A program made the position numbers and the translations under genes. The notes beneath the pieces are model-generated. The model was not told the origin of the DNA and ran no database searches. It saw nothing but the letters and a program-made list of their open reading frames with translations. A stretch of 64,000 nt of DNA from JAQCEJ01 sp040881995 (GTDB lineage: Bacteria; Planctomycetota; Planctomycetia; Planctomycetales; Planctomycetaceae). The stretch spans positions 9,805 through 73,804 of the forward strand of contig JBBECD010000203.1 in the NCBI GenBank assembly GCA_040881995.1. Reading direction: 5' to 3'. Positions 1 to 8,597 of this stretch are shown here, in pieces (position 1 is the stretch's first letter; every line of letters begins with the position of its first letter).

Positions 1-922
1 CGGACGGCGTCAACTGTCGAATCTCGTCGACCGTCTTTTGCACTTCATCGAAGTAGCGATCCTCCTCGGTGAAATGCCGCACGTCGATCGCGTAGAAGAA
101 ATGTTCCGACCCGCCCACGGCGATGCCGGGCGGTTTGTGCAACGGCATTCTCGACCCCGCCAGCGGACCGCAGAGAATCCCCGCTACGAACCCCAAACCG
201 TAGCCGCGGGCCCCCGCCGTCGGCGTGAGCACTTTCGCCGCGTGCGGATCGACGGTCGGCTCCCCCGCGGCATCCAGCGCCCAGCCGTCGGGAATTTTTC
301 CGTTGTACATCTTGAGAGCTTCAATCTTCCCCCACGACGACTCGGCACACGCCATGTCGAGCACCACCGGCGGTCCGCTCTTCACGGGCACGCCCCACGC
401 GAACGCATGATTGGCATTCGCCGCCTGCCGGCTGCCGTACGCCGCCACGGTCGCGGCCCCGGTGCTGGTCGTCGTGTAACCGATCATGCCCGCTTCAATC
501 GCCATCAGCACGTACACCGAACACGCCCCGTAATGTTGACCGTTGCGGATCGAGACCGTTCCCGTGCCGACCTCGCGTGCCTTGTCGATCGCCAGCTTCA
601 TCGCCTTGGTGGCGGCGACCTGCCCCATCGCCCGGCCGCCGTCGAGCACGGCCATCGCCGCGGTCTCCTTGATCGTCAGCACTTCCCCGCGCGGATCAAT
701 GTTGCCATCGTCCATTTCGTTCAAGTAGACCGGCAAGGCTTTGCTGCCATGAGAATGAATCCCCCGCAAGTCGGCTTCGATCATCCGCGCCGCGACGACT
801 TCGGCGTCCGCGGCATACATCCCCTTTTTGACGAGCACCCGTTCGATCAGTTGCCGCAACCCCTCGGTGGAGACGACGATTTCCTGAGCCGAGTCGCGCG
901 GATAATCGGGCGTGCGTTGCAT
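1..922 (-). CDS. Ldh family NAD(P)-dependent oxidoreductase, 3' end cut by window
   Basis: The frame opens with ATG at 922 and stays open to the left edge, giving 307 residues; the family is usually about 330-360, so a short C-terminal part is missing. Residues 54-60 read GIHSHGS and a later NGQHYG matches the conserved His region of the malate/L-lactate/ureidoglycolate dehydrogenase fold, which is unrelated to classical Rossmann LDH. Members reduce or oxidise 2-oxo/2-hydroxy acids or cyclic imino acids in the cytoplasm. The substrate cannot be read from the sequence. The neighbouring sarcosine-oxidase-like gene on the same strand hints at imino or amino acid catabolism, but this is inference. 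An A palindrome lies 25 nt upstream of the start. Confidence 0.85.
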   Translation of the reverse strand, partial: MQRTPDYPRDSAQEIVVSTEGLRQLIERVLVKKGMYAADAEVVAARMIEADLRGIHSHGSKALPVYLNEMDDGNIDPRGEVLTIKETAAMAVLDGGRAMGQVAATKAMKLAIDKAREVGTGTVSIRNGQHYGACSVYVLMAIEAGMIGYTTTSTGAATVAAYGSRQAANANHAFAWGVPVKSGPPVVLDMACAESSWGKIEALKMYNGKIPDGWALDAAGEPTVDPHAAKVLTPTAGARGYGLGFVAGILCGPLAGSRMPLHKPPGIAVGGSEHFFYAIDVRHFTEEDRYFDEVQKTVDEIRQLTPS

Positions 923-1375
923 GATGTGTTCCTGTGTTATGAATATTCTCGTTCCCATGCTCCGCTTGGGAACGCAAGGTTTTCGAAGCTCTGCTTCGGT
1001 TTTTTCTTTCTCCCTCTCCCACTGGGAGAAGGATTTTAAGAACCCTCGCTTGCGCTTTTTGAAGTTGCGCTGTTCACCCTCTCCCTGTCTTTCGCAAGAA
1101 AGACATCGGGGAGAGGGTGGCCGCAAAGCGGCCGGGTGAGGGGGGCTTTTTGAATGATGAATGTTGAATGTTGAATGATGAATGTTGAGTCAGAAAAGAT
1201 TCAGTCATCAACGTCTTCTTGTTCATCATTCATTATTCTGCATTCATCGTTTCTTCAAAGCCCCCTCATCCGGCCTGACGGCCACCTTCTCCCGGACGCC
1301 TTTCGGAGAAAGGCTGGGAGAAGGCAAAAACGGCGCAACTTCAAAACTTGCGCTTCGGGCTGGTATTCATAACTC
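923..1375. other. Gene-free gap with A palindrome, inverted repeats and ATGAATGTTGA minisatellite
   Basis: No convincing gene was seen. From the left it holds an A element (948-998), short runs of the CCCTCTCCC/GGGAGAAGG type (about 1010-1035, 1075-1125 and 1300-1325), and a degenerate tract of GAATGTT/GATGAAT units at about 1152-1192. The arms GGGTGAGGGGGCTTT-like (about 1132-1150) and AAAGCCCCCTCATCC (about 1257-1271) are inverted copies, so about 1075-1325 could fold as one long imperfect hairpin. Confidence 0.6.
948..998 (-). repeat. A-type dispersed palindrome, 25 nt upstream of the Ldh gene
   Basis: It has arms GTTCCC and GGGAAC around ATGCTCCGCT, followed by a second small inverted pair TCGAAGC/GCTTCG. 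It lies 25 nt upstream of the start at 922, in the orientation shared with the other A copies when read in the gene direction. Confidence 0.75.
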
Positions 1376-2515
1376 TCACGCCCGCAACGCGGGGCGGCTT
1401 AGACTCAAAAACCCGACCGGTTGCTCCGTCCTGCCATCCAGCGCGAGTTGCATCAGCGCTTCACCGATCACCGACGTGAACTTGAAACCGTGACCCGAAA
1501 AACCGCAGCCGAGCACCACCTGCGGATACTCGGGATGCCGATCGACGACGAAATGCGAATCGGGCGTGCGGGTATACAGGCAGACGCTGCTCTTCACCGG
1601 CACCGGCGAAACGTCGGGCATCGCCACAGCGAGAAACTTCGCTAATCCCTCGTAATCCCGCGGCGTCACGTTGCGATCGACCGTCAGCGGATCGGCCACG
1701 TCGTCGCCGCCGGCGTGATCGGCCATCTTCAACGTGCGGCCGTCGCGACAATGAAATCCGTAAAACTCACCCCACGGCATATCATAAAAATAACACGCCC
1801 CCAGCGTGCGCAGCGGACTGTTCTCATTGCGAATCGGAAACCAGAACAACGGTTTGCGGGCCACTTTGAGCGGAATGTTAAGCGACGAAAGAACCTGCGC
1901 GGCCCACGGACCCGCCGTAATCACCAGCCGTTCGGCCGCATACCGGCCGCGATTCGTTTCGACGACGACACCGGTTCCTTCCGATTTCCAGTCGGTGACG
2001 GTTTCATCCGCGTGCAGTTCGGCGCCAAGCGACCGTGCGGAATCGAGGTGCGCCCGTTGGCATTCGTCGACCATCAGATAGCCCGCCTCATGTTCGAGAA
2101 ACGCCTCGAAACCCTCGGGAAGTTTAAACCCGGGAAAGCGTCGGCCAAAATCCTCGCGCGGCACGACTTCGTGCTTGAGATCGTGCTGCCGCGCGGCGAG
2201 TTTTGCACCGGTGATCGTCGACGAGTCGGGGGGCGCGGCGAAAAAGAGACCGGTTTCGAAGTACAACTTCTGCGACGTCCGCTCTTCAAGTTCCCGCCAC
2301 AGAACATAAGCATTTTTGATCAGCGGCACGTAATCGATGTGTTCGTGATATGCTTTGCGGATCATCCGCGTCTCGCCGTGCGAACTTCCTTTGTCGTGCG
2401 GCGGCTGAAAGCGATCGATGCCGAGCACCTTCACCCCGCGCGACGCCAGATGATACAACGCCGAACTCCCAAACCCCCCGCAGCCGATGACGATGGCGTC
2501 GAACGTTGATGACAT
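1376..2515 (-). CDS. Monomeric sarcosine oxidase / N-methyltryptophan oxidase-like FAD enzyme
   Basis: This 379-residue protein has the expected length for the MSOX family of FAD amine oxidases. The dinucleotide-binding motif GCGGFG lies at residues 11-16 and is followed by an acidic residue in GIDRF. HGETRMIRKAYHEH is the typical N-terminal signature. VCLYTRTPDSHFVVD carries the cysteine that covalently binds FAD in this family, and GCGFSGHGFKF is the C-terminal flavin loop. It probably oxidises an N-methyl or cyclic secondary amino acid to an imine with H2O2 release in the cytoplasm. The exact substrate (sarcosine, pipecolate, N-methyltryptophan) is not decidable here. An A-C-B repeat composite begins 19 nt upstream of the ATG. 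Confidence 0.85.
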   Translation of the reverse strand: MSSTFDAIVIGCGGFGSSALYHLASRGVKVLGIDRFQPPHDKGSSHGETRMIRKAYHEHIDYVPLIKNAYVLWRELEERTSQKLYFETGLFFAAPPDSSTITGAKLAARQHDLKHEVVPREDFGRRFPGFKLPEGFEAFLEHEAGYLMVDECQRAHLDSARSLGAELHADETVTDWKSEGTGVVVETNRGRYAAERLVITAGPWAAQVLSSLNIPLKVARKPLFWFPIRNENSPLRTLGACYFYDMPWGEFYGFHCRDGRTLKMADHAGGDDVADPLTVDRNVTPRDYEGLAKFLAVAMPDVSPVPVKSSVCLYTRTPDSHFVVDRHPEYPQVVLGCGFSGHGFKFTSVIGEALMQLALDGRTEQPVGFLSLSRPALRA

Positions 2516-2534
2516 TTGCTGGATTCACTTTCAT

Positions 2535-2699
2535 CTCGTTCCCAAGCTCTGCTTGAGAACGCAAGTCTTCGAAGCTCCGCTTCGTCTTTTAGCCCCCGGT
2601 CAATGACCGGGGGGATTACCGTATATCGTACTCCCGGCGAGTCTCGCCGGGGGCTAAAAGAAAGCGCTCCGCTACGGAAACCCTCCGCGTCGCGGCTAT
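2535..2699 (-). repeat. Composite dispersed repeat: A (2535-2584), C (2586-2660), B (2664-2699)
   Basis: A has the arms GTTCCCAAGC/GCTTGAGAAC. C is bounded by TTTTAGCCCCC and GGGGGCTAAAA and contains two inner palindromes built on CCCCGGTCA/TGACCGGGG and CCCGGCGA/TCGCCGGG. B is the GCGCTCCGCTACGGAAACCC/CGTCGCGGCTA block. The full A-C-B order recurs in reverse at 62510-62679. The gap to 2855 also has an AT-rich stretch (about 2700-2840) with no recognised site. Confidence 0.8.
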
Positions 2700-2855
2700 T
2701 GAGCCTCAGATTAATAATGCTACTCTACTGGAATGATCGAAATTCCCATGCGATAAAAACGACCGAAATAGCCCTGTTTTAAGCGATTTCTGAGTGCCTG
2801 TTGTAGCAATATTAACCTGAGACTCAATAACCGATAAAGGCAAAGGCACCCCTCG

Positions 2856-4169
2856 TCACTCCGCCGCCAGATTCACGCGCACGATCTCTTCGTCATTCCG
2901 GGCGAATACACTTTTCATCGCGAACGCGGGATGCGACCAGATCGTCATTCGGCGTTGCACCTGCCGCGTCGGCTTCACCAACAGCGCCCAGTCGATTTCT
3001 TCGTAACCCTCGGGCGAAAGCCGGGCGATGATCAGTTCCCCTTGCTCGTTATGAATGAAAAATCGATCCTCATGCGGAATAATGAACGCATTCCACCAGC
3101 GGCCTTCACCGGTTGCCTTCGTCGATTCCCAGACGCGAGCACCGGTCTGCGAATCGAGGCAGCGGAGTTGTCCATAACTGCACACGCCGTAGATGTAATC
3201 GTCGGTCATCCAGGGAATGCTGATGATCGGATGCAAGCCGTCTGTGTTCTGTTCGCTGTCGCTGTTTCCCGACCAGACGATCTTTGCCTCATCCGGCGCG
3301 GTGATTTCGATCATCCGCGGGCCGTTATAAAAACTCGCGACGAACAGTTTGTTGCCGACCAGCCGTGGCGTGGCGATCGACAACCCGGCCTTCACTTGAT
3401 ACGGCACTTCCCAGCGGACTTCGCCGTTGTCGGGGTTAAGCGACGAAATCGCCGTCGGATGCCAGATGATCAGATGCCGCACCCCCTCGAGGGTGAAAAT
3501 CACCGGCGGGGCATAACCGATCTCGGCATCATCGAGCGAACGCCACAACTCTTCGCCGGTCTCTTTGTTGAAGCTGACGACCAGCGCTCCGGGTCCGCCG
3601 ACGAGCGTAATCAACTGATCGCCTTCGACCAAAGGCGAAGCGACCATCCCCCACGTCGGCATCTGCGTTTTGTAGGCGTCTTTAAAGTTTTTCTGCCAGA
3701 GCACCTCGCCGGTTTTTTCCTCGAAGCAGAACATATCGCCCATGGCTCCGATGGTGTAAACGCGGCCGTCATCGACCACCGGCGTCGATCGCGGACCGGC
3801 GGGATAACCAACTTCGTACATGCAGGGATAGGCGTGCTGCCAGATGACGTCGCCCGTCTCGGCGTCGAGACAGAAGACGCGTTCCTGCTGTTTCTCCAGC
3901 ACGCGATCGGTGATGAACACCCGCCCGTTGGCGACCGCCGGGCCGGAGTATCCTTCCGAAATCGGCGTCGACCACATCCGCGGCAACAAGCCGTCGGTCT
4001 TAAACTTCTTGACAATCCCCTTCTCGCGCCAGACAAGATCGCGCTGCGGCCCGCCCCACTGCGGCCAGTCGTCGGCCTGCAACGTTTGAGCGATCGAGAC
4101 CAAACCCATCATCGCCGCGACGCCGAACATCGAGCGACCAACCCAGCAAAATGACATGTGAATTGTCAT
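2856..4169 (-). CDS. Exported PQQ-like beta-propeller protein
   Basis: The ATG at 4169 is preferred over one 51 nt upstream. It has AGGAAA 8-9 nt upstream and gives a clean signal peptide (MTIHMSFCWVGRSMF, then a hydrophobic stretch ending near ADDW). The mature protein of about 410 residues opens with DWPQWGGPQRD, typical of planctomycete PQQ-propeller proteins. It has repeated blades ending in motifs such as LDAETGDVIWQ, FEEKTGEVLWQ and FNKETGEELWR. No quinoprotein dehydrogenase catalytic set is evident, so it is likely a structural or scaffold propeller in the periplasm rather than an enzyme. It follows the polysaccharide deacetylase gene by 57 nt on the same strand and may be co-transcribed with it. 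Confidence 0.85.
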   Translation of the reverse strand: MTIHMSFCWVGRSMFGVAAMMGLVSIAQTLQADDWPQWGGPQRDLVWREKGIVKKFKTDGLLPRMWSTPISEGYSGPAVANGRVFITDRVLEKQQERVFCLDAETGDVIWQHAYPCMYEVGYPAGPRSTPVVDDGRVYTIGAMGDMFCFEEKTGEVLWQKNFKDAYKTQMPTWGMVASPLVEGDQLITLVGGPGALVVSFNKETGEELWRSLDDAEIGYAPPVIFTLEGVRHLIIWHPTAISSLNPDNGEVRWEVPYQVKAGLSIATPRLVGNKLFVASFYNGPRMIEITAPDEAKIVWSGNSDSEQNTDGLHPIISIPWMTDDYIYGVCSYGQLRCLDSQTGARVWESTKATGEGRWWNAFIIPHEDRFFIHNEQGELIIARLSPEGYEEIDWALLVKPTRQVQRRMTIWSHPAFAMKSVFARNDEEIVRVNLAAE

Positions 4170-4226
4170 GAGAGATTTCCTATTGAACAGGGAGGCGAAA
4201 TTCGTGAATTCGTCCGACAAAACTCG

Positions 4227-5222
4227 TCAGGGGCAAAAACCGCCGCGGGTTCGATTTCTGAACCGATACCGTATTCTAGTCGATCGAATTGTCGGCGAAC
4301 AGATGCAGCGATCGTCGGCGTCGGTCTCGTCGGCTGTCGTGGCTTCAGCCGTCTTTGATTTCGGTGGGACTTCTGTCGCTGCCGCGATTCCCGCTTGCCG
4401 CGCCGTGATCACAGCCCACGGATCATCCGGACGCGCATCGGGGGCGACGTATCTCTCCAGATCGCGGACGGCGATAACCGTGAAACCGTTGAGATGCAGA
4501 TACCGCATGTAGACTTCGAACAACTCCTCGGGGGTGTGCACCCACGGATGTTCTCCCTCGGGGACGCCGTGAAACTGCAGCACGGCGATGCGGCCGTCCT
4601 TCGCCTTGCTCACCGCCTGAATAAAGTTCCCAAGCTGCCAATCGGGCCGGGCATCTCCCGCCGAGGGAATCAGTAAAGGGTCGTCATGCATCGGCTGATA
4701 CGCGACTCCCTCGCCGCGATCGTAAGGATACTCCGGCGCCCCGCCGCGGCGGGCGAAACGGATACCGTGTTCTCGCAAGATCGGTAACGCTTCGAGTGCG
4801 AGGCTGTTGCCGGGCCAGGCGAACGAGGTCGGTTTGGGGATGCCGAATTCTTCGCAGCGCTGCTCGATGCCTGCGAGTTGTTCATCCAACAGGTGATAAT
4901 TCCCGGAGGTGACGCTCATATGATCGCGGGTGTGATTGCCGATTTCGAAGCCGTCATCGTGCAGTTCGCGGATTTCGTCCCACGTCATGTAATCGGTTTT
5001 GTTGGTCGTGAACGTGAACCCCTCGGTGATAAAAAACGTGGCCCCGAAGCCGTATTTCTTCAAAATCGGCCGCGCGATCGTGTAATGCGATTTGACCGAA
5101 TCGTCGAACGTGAGGACGACCAGCTTGTCGGGGATCGGCTCGACGGCATGAACGCGATCGGAAGCCGTAAACGTGATCAGCACGCATGCAACGCGAATGT
5201 ATTGATAAAACCATTGTTGCAT
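4227..5222 (-). CDS. Polysaccharide deacetylase (NodB-fold, CE4) family protein, exported
   Basis: 331 residues. A hydrophobic N-terminus (residues 8-24, VACVLITFTA followed by RVHA) looks like a signal peptide. LTFDDS (37-42) is NodB motif 1, with the catalytic/metal Asp pair. NHTRDHM (96-102) supplies the H-xxx-H metal ligands of motif 2. The family removes N- or O-acetyl groups from peptidoglycan, chitin-like or exopolysaccharide chains. The last 45 or so residues are Thr/Arg/Cys-rich and low in predicted structure (DDRCICSPTIRSTRIRYRFR), unlike the family. This tail may be a natural extension or the result of a small frameshift near the 3' end. A B repeat lies just upstream. Confidence 0.82.
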   Translation of the reverse strand: MQQWFYQYIRVACVLITFTASDRVHAVEPIPDKLVVLTFDDSVKSHYTIARPILKKYGFGATFFITEGFTFTTNKTDYMTWDEIRELHDDGFEIGNHTRDHMSVTSGNYHLLDEQLAGIEQRCEEFGIPKPTSFAWPGNSLALEALPILREHGIRFARRGGAPEYPYDRGEGVAYQPMHDDPLLIPSAGDARPDWQLGNFIQAVSKAKDGRIAVLQFHGVPEGEHPWVHTPEELFEVYMRYLHLNGFTVIAVRDLERYVAPDARPDDPWAVITARQAGIAAATEVPPKSKTAEATTADETDADDRCICSPTIRSTRIRYRFRNRTRGGFCP

Positions 5223-5246
5223 GGAACTGTTTCTCCTCCGCAGCTA

Positions 5247-5282
5247 GCGCTCCGCTGCGCAAAGCCTCCGCGTCGCGGCTTA
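5247..5282 (-). repeat. B-type dispersed repeat
   Basis: The block GCGCTCCGCTGCGCAAAGCC plus CGTCGCGGCTTAA lies between the divergent deacetylase and carboxypeptidase genes. It is followed at 5294-5336 by a direct reiteration of CTCTTGACTCTTG units. Confidence 0.7.
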
Positions 5283-5379
5283 ACCGGCTTGTCTCTCCCG
5301 CTGGCTCTTGACTCTTGTCTCTTGACTCTTGACTATAAACGACCACTGTAACAAACACTGATGAAAGGGATCACACGTC

Positions 5380-6897
5380 ATGGCCGATATCGACACACTG
5401 TATCAGGAACTGATCGCGGAATTAAAGCAAGCGTCGCTGCTCGGCTCGTGTGCCGGCGTGTTGGGCTGGGACGAGCAAACGTATCTTCCGCCAGGAGGCG
5501 TCGAACATCGGGCCAATCAACTTTCGCTGCTCGCGGGGATGGTTCACGAACGCGCGACCTCGCCGCGCATCGGCGAACTGCTCTCATCGCTGGAGCAATC
5601 CGGAAAGGTCGCGGATGATAACGACGACCTCTCGGCGAACGTCCGCGAAGCGCGGCGGAGTTACGACCGCGCGGTGAAACTGCCCCGCCGGCTCGTCGAA
5701 GAACTGTCGCGCGTCACGAGTCTCGGTCAGCAGGCGTGGATCGAAGCGCGAAAGAAATCGAGCTTTAACGATTTCCTTCCCTGGCTCGAACAGATCGTCA
5801 CGCTCAAACGCGAACAGGCCATCATACTCGCCACCGGCGACGGACCGGCGTACGACGCTTTGCTCGATGAATTCGAAACCGGCGCGACGACGGCGTCGGT
5901 GAAAGCAGTGTTCGATCCACTGCGAAAAGAACTGGTCGAGCTCGCCGCCGCCATTCGCGAATCGGGACGCAAGCCCCGCACCGACGTGTTGAAGCGAAGT
6001 TATCCCGTCGATTTGCAGAAGAAATTCGCGATCGAGGCGGCGAAGAAAATCGGTTTCAGTTTCCACGACGGACGTCTCGACGTCGCCGCCCATCCGTTTT
6101 GCAGCGGCATGGGACCGGGCGATTGCCGGTTGACCACGCGGTACGACGAACACGATTTCCCGCAGGCGTTTTTCGGCGTGATGCACGAAGTGGGTCACGG
6201 CATTTACGAACAGGGACTCGACCGCTCGGCGTACGGCACACCGCTTGGCGAGACGGTGTCGCTGGGCATTCACGAATCGCAATCGCGGATGTGGGAAAAC
6301 TTCGTCGGCCGCAGCCTGCCATTCTGGGAACACTTTTACGCCCCGCTGCAGCAGACGTTCCCGCAGGCGCTCGGCGATGTCTCGCTCGACGAATTCTACG
6401 CAGCGATCAACACGGTGGGATCATCGTTTATTCGGGTCGAGTCGGATGAAGTCACGTACAACCTGCACATCATGCTCCGCTTCGAGATGGAACAGCAACT
6501 CATCTCCGGCAGCCTGAAATGCAGCGACGTCCCCAACGCGTGGAACAGCCAGTTCGAGCACGATTTCGGACTGAAGGTTCCCAACGACACGCTCGGCTGC
6601 CTGCAAGACATTCACTGGAGCGGCGGGTTGATCGGGTACTTCCCGACCTACGCCCTCGGCAACATGTACGCCGCGCAGTTCTTCGCGCATGCTCAAAAGG
6701 AACTGGGGGATCTCGCCGCGCAGTTTCGCCAGTGTGAGTTCGGGCCGTTGAAGAATTGGCTCAACGAGAAGATTCACAAGCCCGGCAAGCGCTACACGCC
6801 GCAGGAACTGCTCTTCCACGTGACCGGCGAGCGCCTCTCGCCGACGCCGTTGATTCTGCACCTGACGAAAAAGTTCTCGTCGCTGTATGGGATGTGA
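5380..6897 (+). CDS. Carboxypeptidase Taq (M32) metallopeptidase
   Basis: 505 residues, the usual M32 length (about 500). HEVGH at 269-273 and the downstream HESQSR with Glu299 form the HEXXH...E zinc site. Flanking family motifs include GDCRLTTRYDEHDF, LGIHESQSRMWENFVGRS and HIMLRFEMEQQLI. It is a cytoplasmic zinc carboxypeptidase that removes C-terminal residues from peptides with broad specificity, except after proline. The ATG at 5380 has an AAAGG-type ribosome site (AAAGGGATC) upstream. Its stop overlaps the start of the next gene (ATG at 6887 lies 8 nt before the TGA), suggesting translational coupling with a ModA-like binding protein. Confidence 0.95.
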   Translation: MADIDTLYQELIAELKQASLLGSCAGVLGWDEQTYLPPGGVEHRANQLSLLAGMVHERATSPRIGELLSSLEQSGKVADDNDDLSANVREARRSYDRAVKLPRRLVEELSRVTSLGQQAWIEARKKSSFNDFLPWLEQIVTLKREQAIILATGDGPAYDALLDEFETGATTASVKAVFDPLRKELVELAAAIRESGRKPRTDVLKRSYPVDLQKKFAIEAAKKIGFSFHDGRLDVAAHPFCSGMGPGDCRLTTRYDEHDFPQAFFGVMHEVGHGIYEQGLDRSAYGTPLGETVSLGIHESQSRMWENFVGRSLPFWEHFYAPLQQTFPQALGDVSLDEFYAAINTVGSSFIRVESDEVTYNLHIMLRFEMEQQLISGSLKCSDVPNAWNSQFEHDFGLKVPNDTLGCLQDIHWSGGLIGYFPTYALGNMYAAQFFAHAQKELGDLAAQFRQCEFGPLKNWLNEKIHKPGKRYTPQELLFHVTGERLSPTPLILHLTKKFSSLYGM

Positions 6898-7684
6898 TAT
6901 CGTGAAGACGTTTTTCTTGATTTGCATTTCGATCATGATGCTTGCCGGTTGCGGGGTCGCCACGAAAACCGAACCCGCTTCCGAAACCTTGTCTGCCATC
7001 ACGCTCCATTTCCTCGCCGCGTCGAGTACGGTGAATGTCGCGGAGGAACTCGCGGCAAAATTCGAGCAAGAACATGGCATTAAAGTCAAAGTCATCACCG
7101 GCCCGACGAATGCGCTGGCTCAGCAGATTTTGAGCGGAGCACCAGCGGATCTGTTTCTCGCCGCCAGCCCTAAATGGGTTGAACCGTTGACCGAACAACA
7201 ACTCGTCGCCGAGACGAAACCGTTACTGGGCAACAGACTGGTGATCGCCGTCCCCGTGGGAAACCCCGCCGGCTTGAATTCGCCCGCCGATTTGCGGAAG
7301 GACGGCGTAAAACAAATCGCCCTGGCAGGCGAAAACGTCCCTGCGGGAATCTATGCGGAGGAGACGCTTCACAAGTTTAAATTGTACGACGAGTTGCTCG
7401 CGGCGGAAAAAATCGTTCGTGGGCACGACGTGCGTGTGACCCTGAATTACATCGAGCGCGGCGAAGTCGAGGCGGGGATCGTCTATGCGACCGACGTCAT
7501 CGGCTCGACGCACGCCGAGGCGGTGTATACATTTCCCGACGATGTTTCGCCGACGATCGTTCTGCCGGTGACGCTGCTCAAGAATTCTCGCCACCCCGAG
7601 GAAGCGAAACAGTTCTACGACGAGCTCGGTTCACCCGCGTCGCGCGAGATGTATAAGCGGCACGGTTTCACGCCGCTCGATTGA
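6887..7684 (+). CDS. modA: Molybdate ABC transporter substrate-binding lipoprotein (ModA-like)
   Basis: 265 residues. The N-terminus has a lipobox MLAGC (Cys22), so it is likely a membrane-anchored lipoprotein. The mature part follows the ModA pattern: LHFLAASSTVNVAEELAAKFEQEHGIKV, SGAPADLFLAASPKWV, GNRLVIAVP, YIERGEVEAGIVYATD. ModA binds molybdate or tungstate outside the membrane and hands it to ModB/ModC. Neither modB nor modC follows; the next gene is a minus-strand methyltransferase, so the partner permease must be elsewhere or absent. The start is ATG 6887 or the in-frame GTG at 6902, which gives a more compact signal peptide. Confidence 0.88.
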   Translation: MGCDIVKTFFLICISIMMLAGCGVATKTEPASETLSAITLHFLAASSTVNVAEELAAKFEQEHGIKVKVITGPTNALAQQILSGAPADLFLAASPKWVEPLTEQQLVAETKPLLGNRLVIAVPVGNPAGLNSPADLRKDGVKQIALAGENVPAGIYAEETLHKFKLYDELLAAEKIVRGHDVRVTLNYIERGEVEAGIVYATDVIGSTHAEAVYTFPDDVSPTIVLPVTLLKNSRHPEEAKQFYDELGSPASREMYKRHGFTPLD

Positions 7685-7692
7685 ATCTGCCG

Positions 7693-8370
7693 TCATGCCG
7701 GTTTTCGGCCTGCGATGGTCCAATGCCGGTCGGAGGTCATCTGCACCCATTCCTCGGGGAGCGAAAGTTCCCGCAACATGGCACGGACGTCGTCGACGGT
7801 GAGAGCCGCGTGCAGCGAATCGCGAAACATCTGCTGTTGATGGGCGTTTTCCTGCCCTGCGTAGGTGTTCACGATGTGATCGACCAGTTCGAGAGTTTCG
7901 GGCCGGCAGAGGTCGCGGACGAAATAGACGCCGCCGCGCCGCAGCACCCGTTTAATCTCGCCGAGCGCCCGCAATGGTTCGGGGATGTGATGGATAATGC
8001 TGTTCGAAACCACGGCGTCGAATTGATTCTCCGGATACGACAGCCGTTTCGCGTCTTCCTGCTGCAAGACAATGCGATCGGTGAGCCCGGCGACGTCGAC
8101 GTTGCGGTGCCCGATTTTAAGCATCTCGATCGCGAGATCGACCGCACGGACGGAACAGCGGTCGAACCGCCGGCAGAGTTCGATCGGAATCTGAGCCGTC
8201 CCGGTCCCGACGTCGAGCAGATAGAGATCTTCGCTGTCGCCGAGTTGTTCGAGCCAGGGAATCAGATCGGAGACGAACACTCGATTGACGGTGGAGTGAT
8301 CCATCGTGTCATAATCCCGCGCTTCGAGCGGGGTGTCCATCGCTTCGACTTCGAGAATGCGTGGGAGCAT
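7693..8370 (-). CDS. Class I SAM-dependent methyltransferase (UbiE/type 11-like)
   Basis: 225 residues. Motif I is LLDVGTGTAQIPIEL, the acidic post-I residue is in VRAVDLAIEML, and motif IV region VVSNSIIHHIPEPLRALGEIKRVLRRGG is typical of methyltransferase 11 domains. The family transfers the methyl group of S-adenosylmethionine to small molecules or lipids. No substrate clue is present. It converges with modA, whose stop is 8 nt away. An A palindrome starts 36 nt upstream of its ATG. Confidence 0.8.
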   Translation of the reverse strand: MLPRILEVEAMDTPLEARDYDTMDHSTVNRVFVSDLIPWLEQLGDSEDLYLLDVGTGTAQIPIELCRRFDRCSVRAVDLAIEMLKIGHRNVDVAGLTDRIVLQQEDAKRLSYPENQFDAVVSNSIIHHIPEPLRALGEIKRVLRRGGVYFVRDLCRPETLELVDHIVNTYAGQENAHQQQMFRDSLHAALTVDDVRAMLRELSLPEEWVQMTSDRHWTIAGRKPA

Positions 8371-8406
8371 GGTGGAGGGGCGAGGGGTTAGTTAGAAAAA
8401 TTCACT

Positions 8407-8433
8407 CTCGTTCCCAAGCTCCGCTTGGGAACG
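8407..8433 (-). repeat. A-type palindrome, 36 nt upstream of the methyltransferase gene
   Basis: Perfect arms GTTCCCAAGC/GCTTGGGAAC around TCC. The outer arm pair of the element is shortened. It lies in the divergent gap and faces the minus-strand gene. Confidence 0.75.
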
Positions 8434-8540
8434 TCCTGGAAGCTCCGCTTCCCAGCGACTGCTTGACCAGCATACGATTCAATGATACCGTGGCGGTAGT
8501 ATGTTTCCAACGAAGTAAATTGGTGTGCGCCTAACATGGC

Positions 8541-8568
8541 CGAATGCGCAGCCAAGCGTGGGAACGAG
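8541..8568 (+). repeat. Degenerate A-type palindrome, 29 nt upstream of the zinc-ribbon gene
   Basis: GCGCAGCCAAGCGTGGGAACGAG is a reverse-orientation A remnant with a short deletion in the centre. It faces the plus-strand gene at 8598, so each gene of this divergent pair has its own correctly oriented copy. Confidence 0.55.
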
Positions 8569-8597
8569 GCGCAAATTCTATTCATAAGAGTGACCCG

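Noticed and set aside
38..1039. Long plus-strand open frame opposite the Ldh gene
   Set aside because: It is the complement of a well-supported minus-strand gene and its protein has no family features (Arg/His-rich antisense composition).
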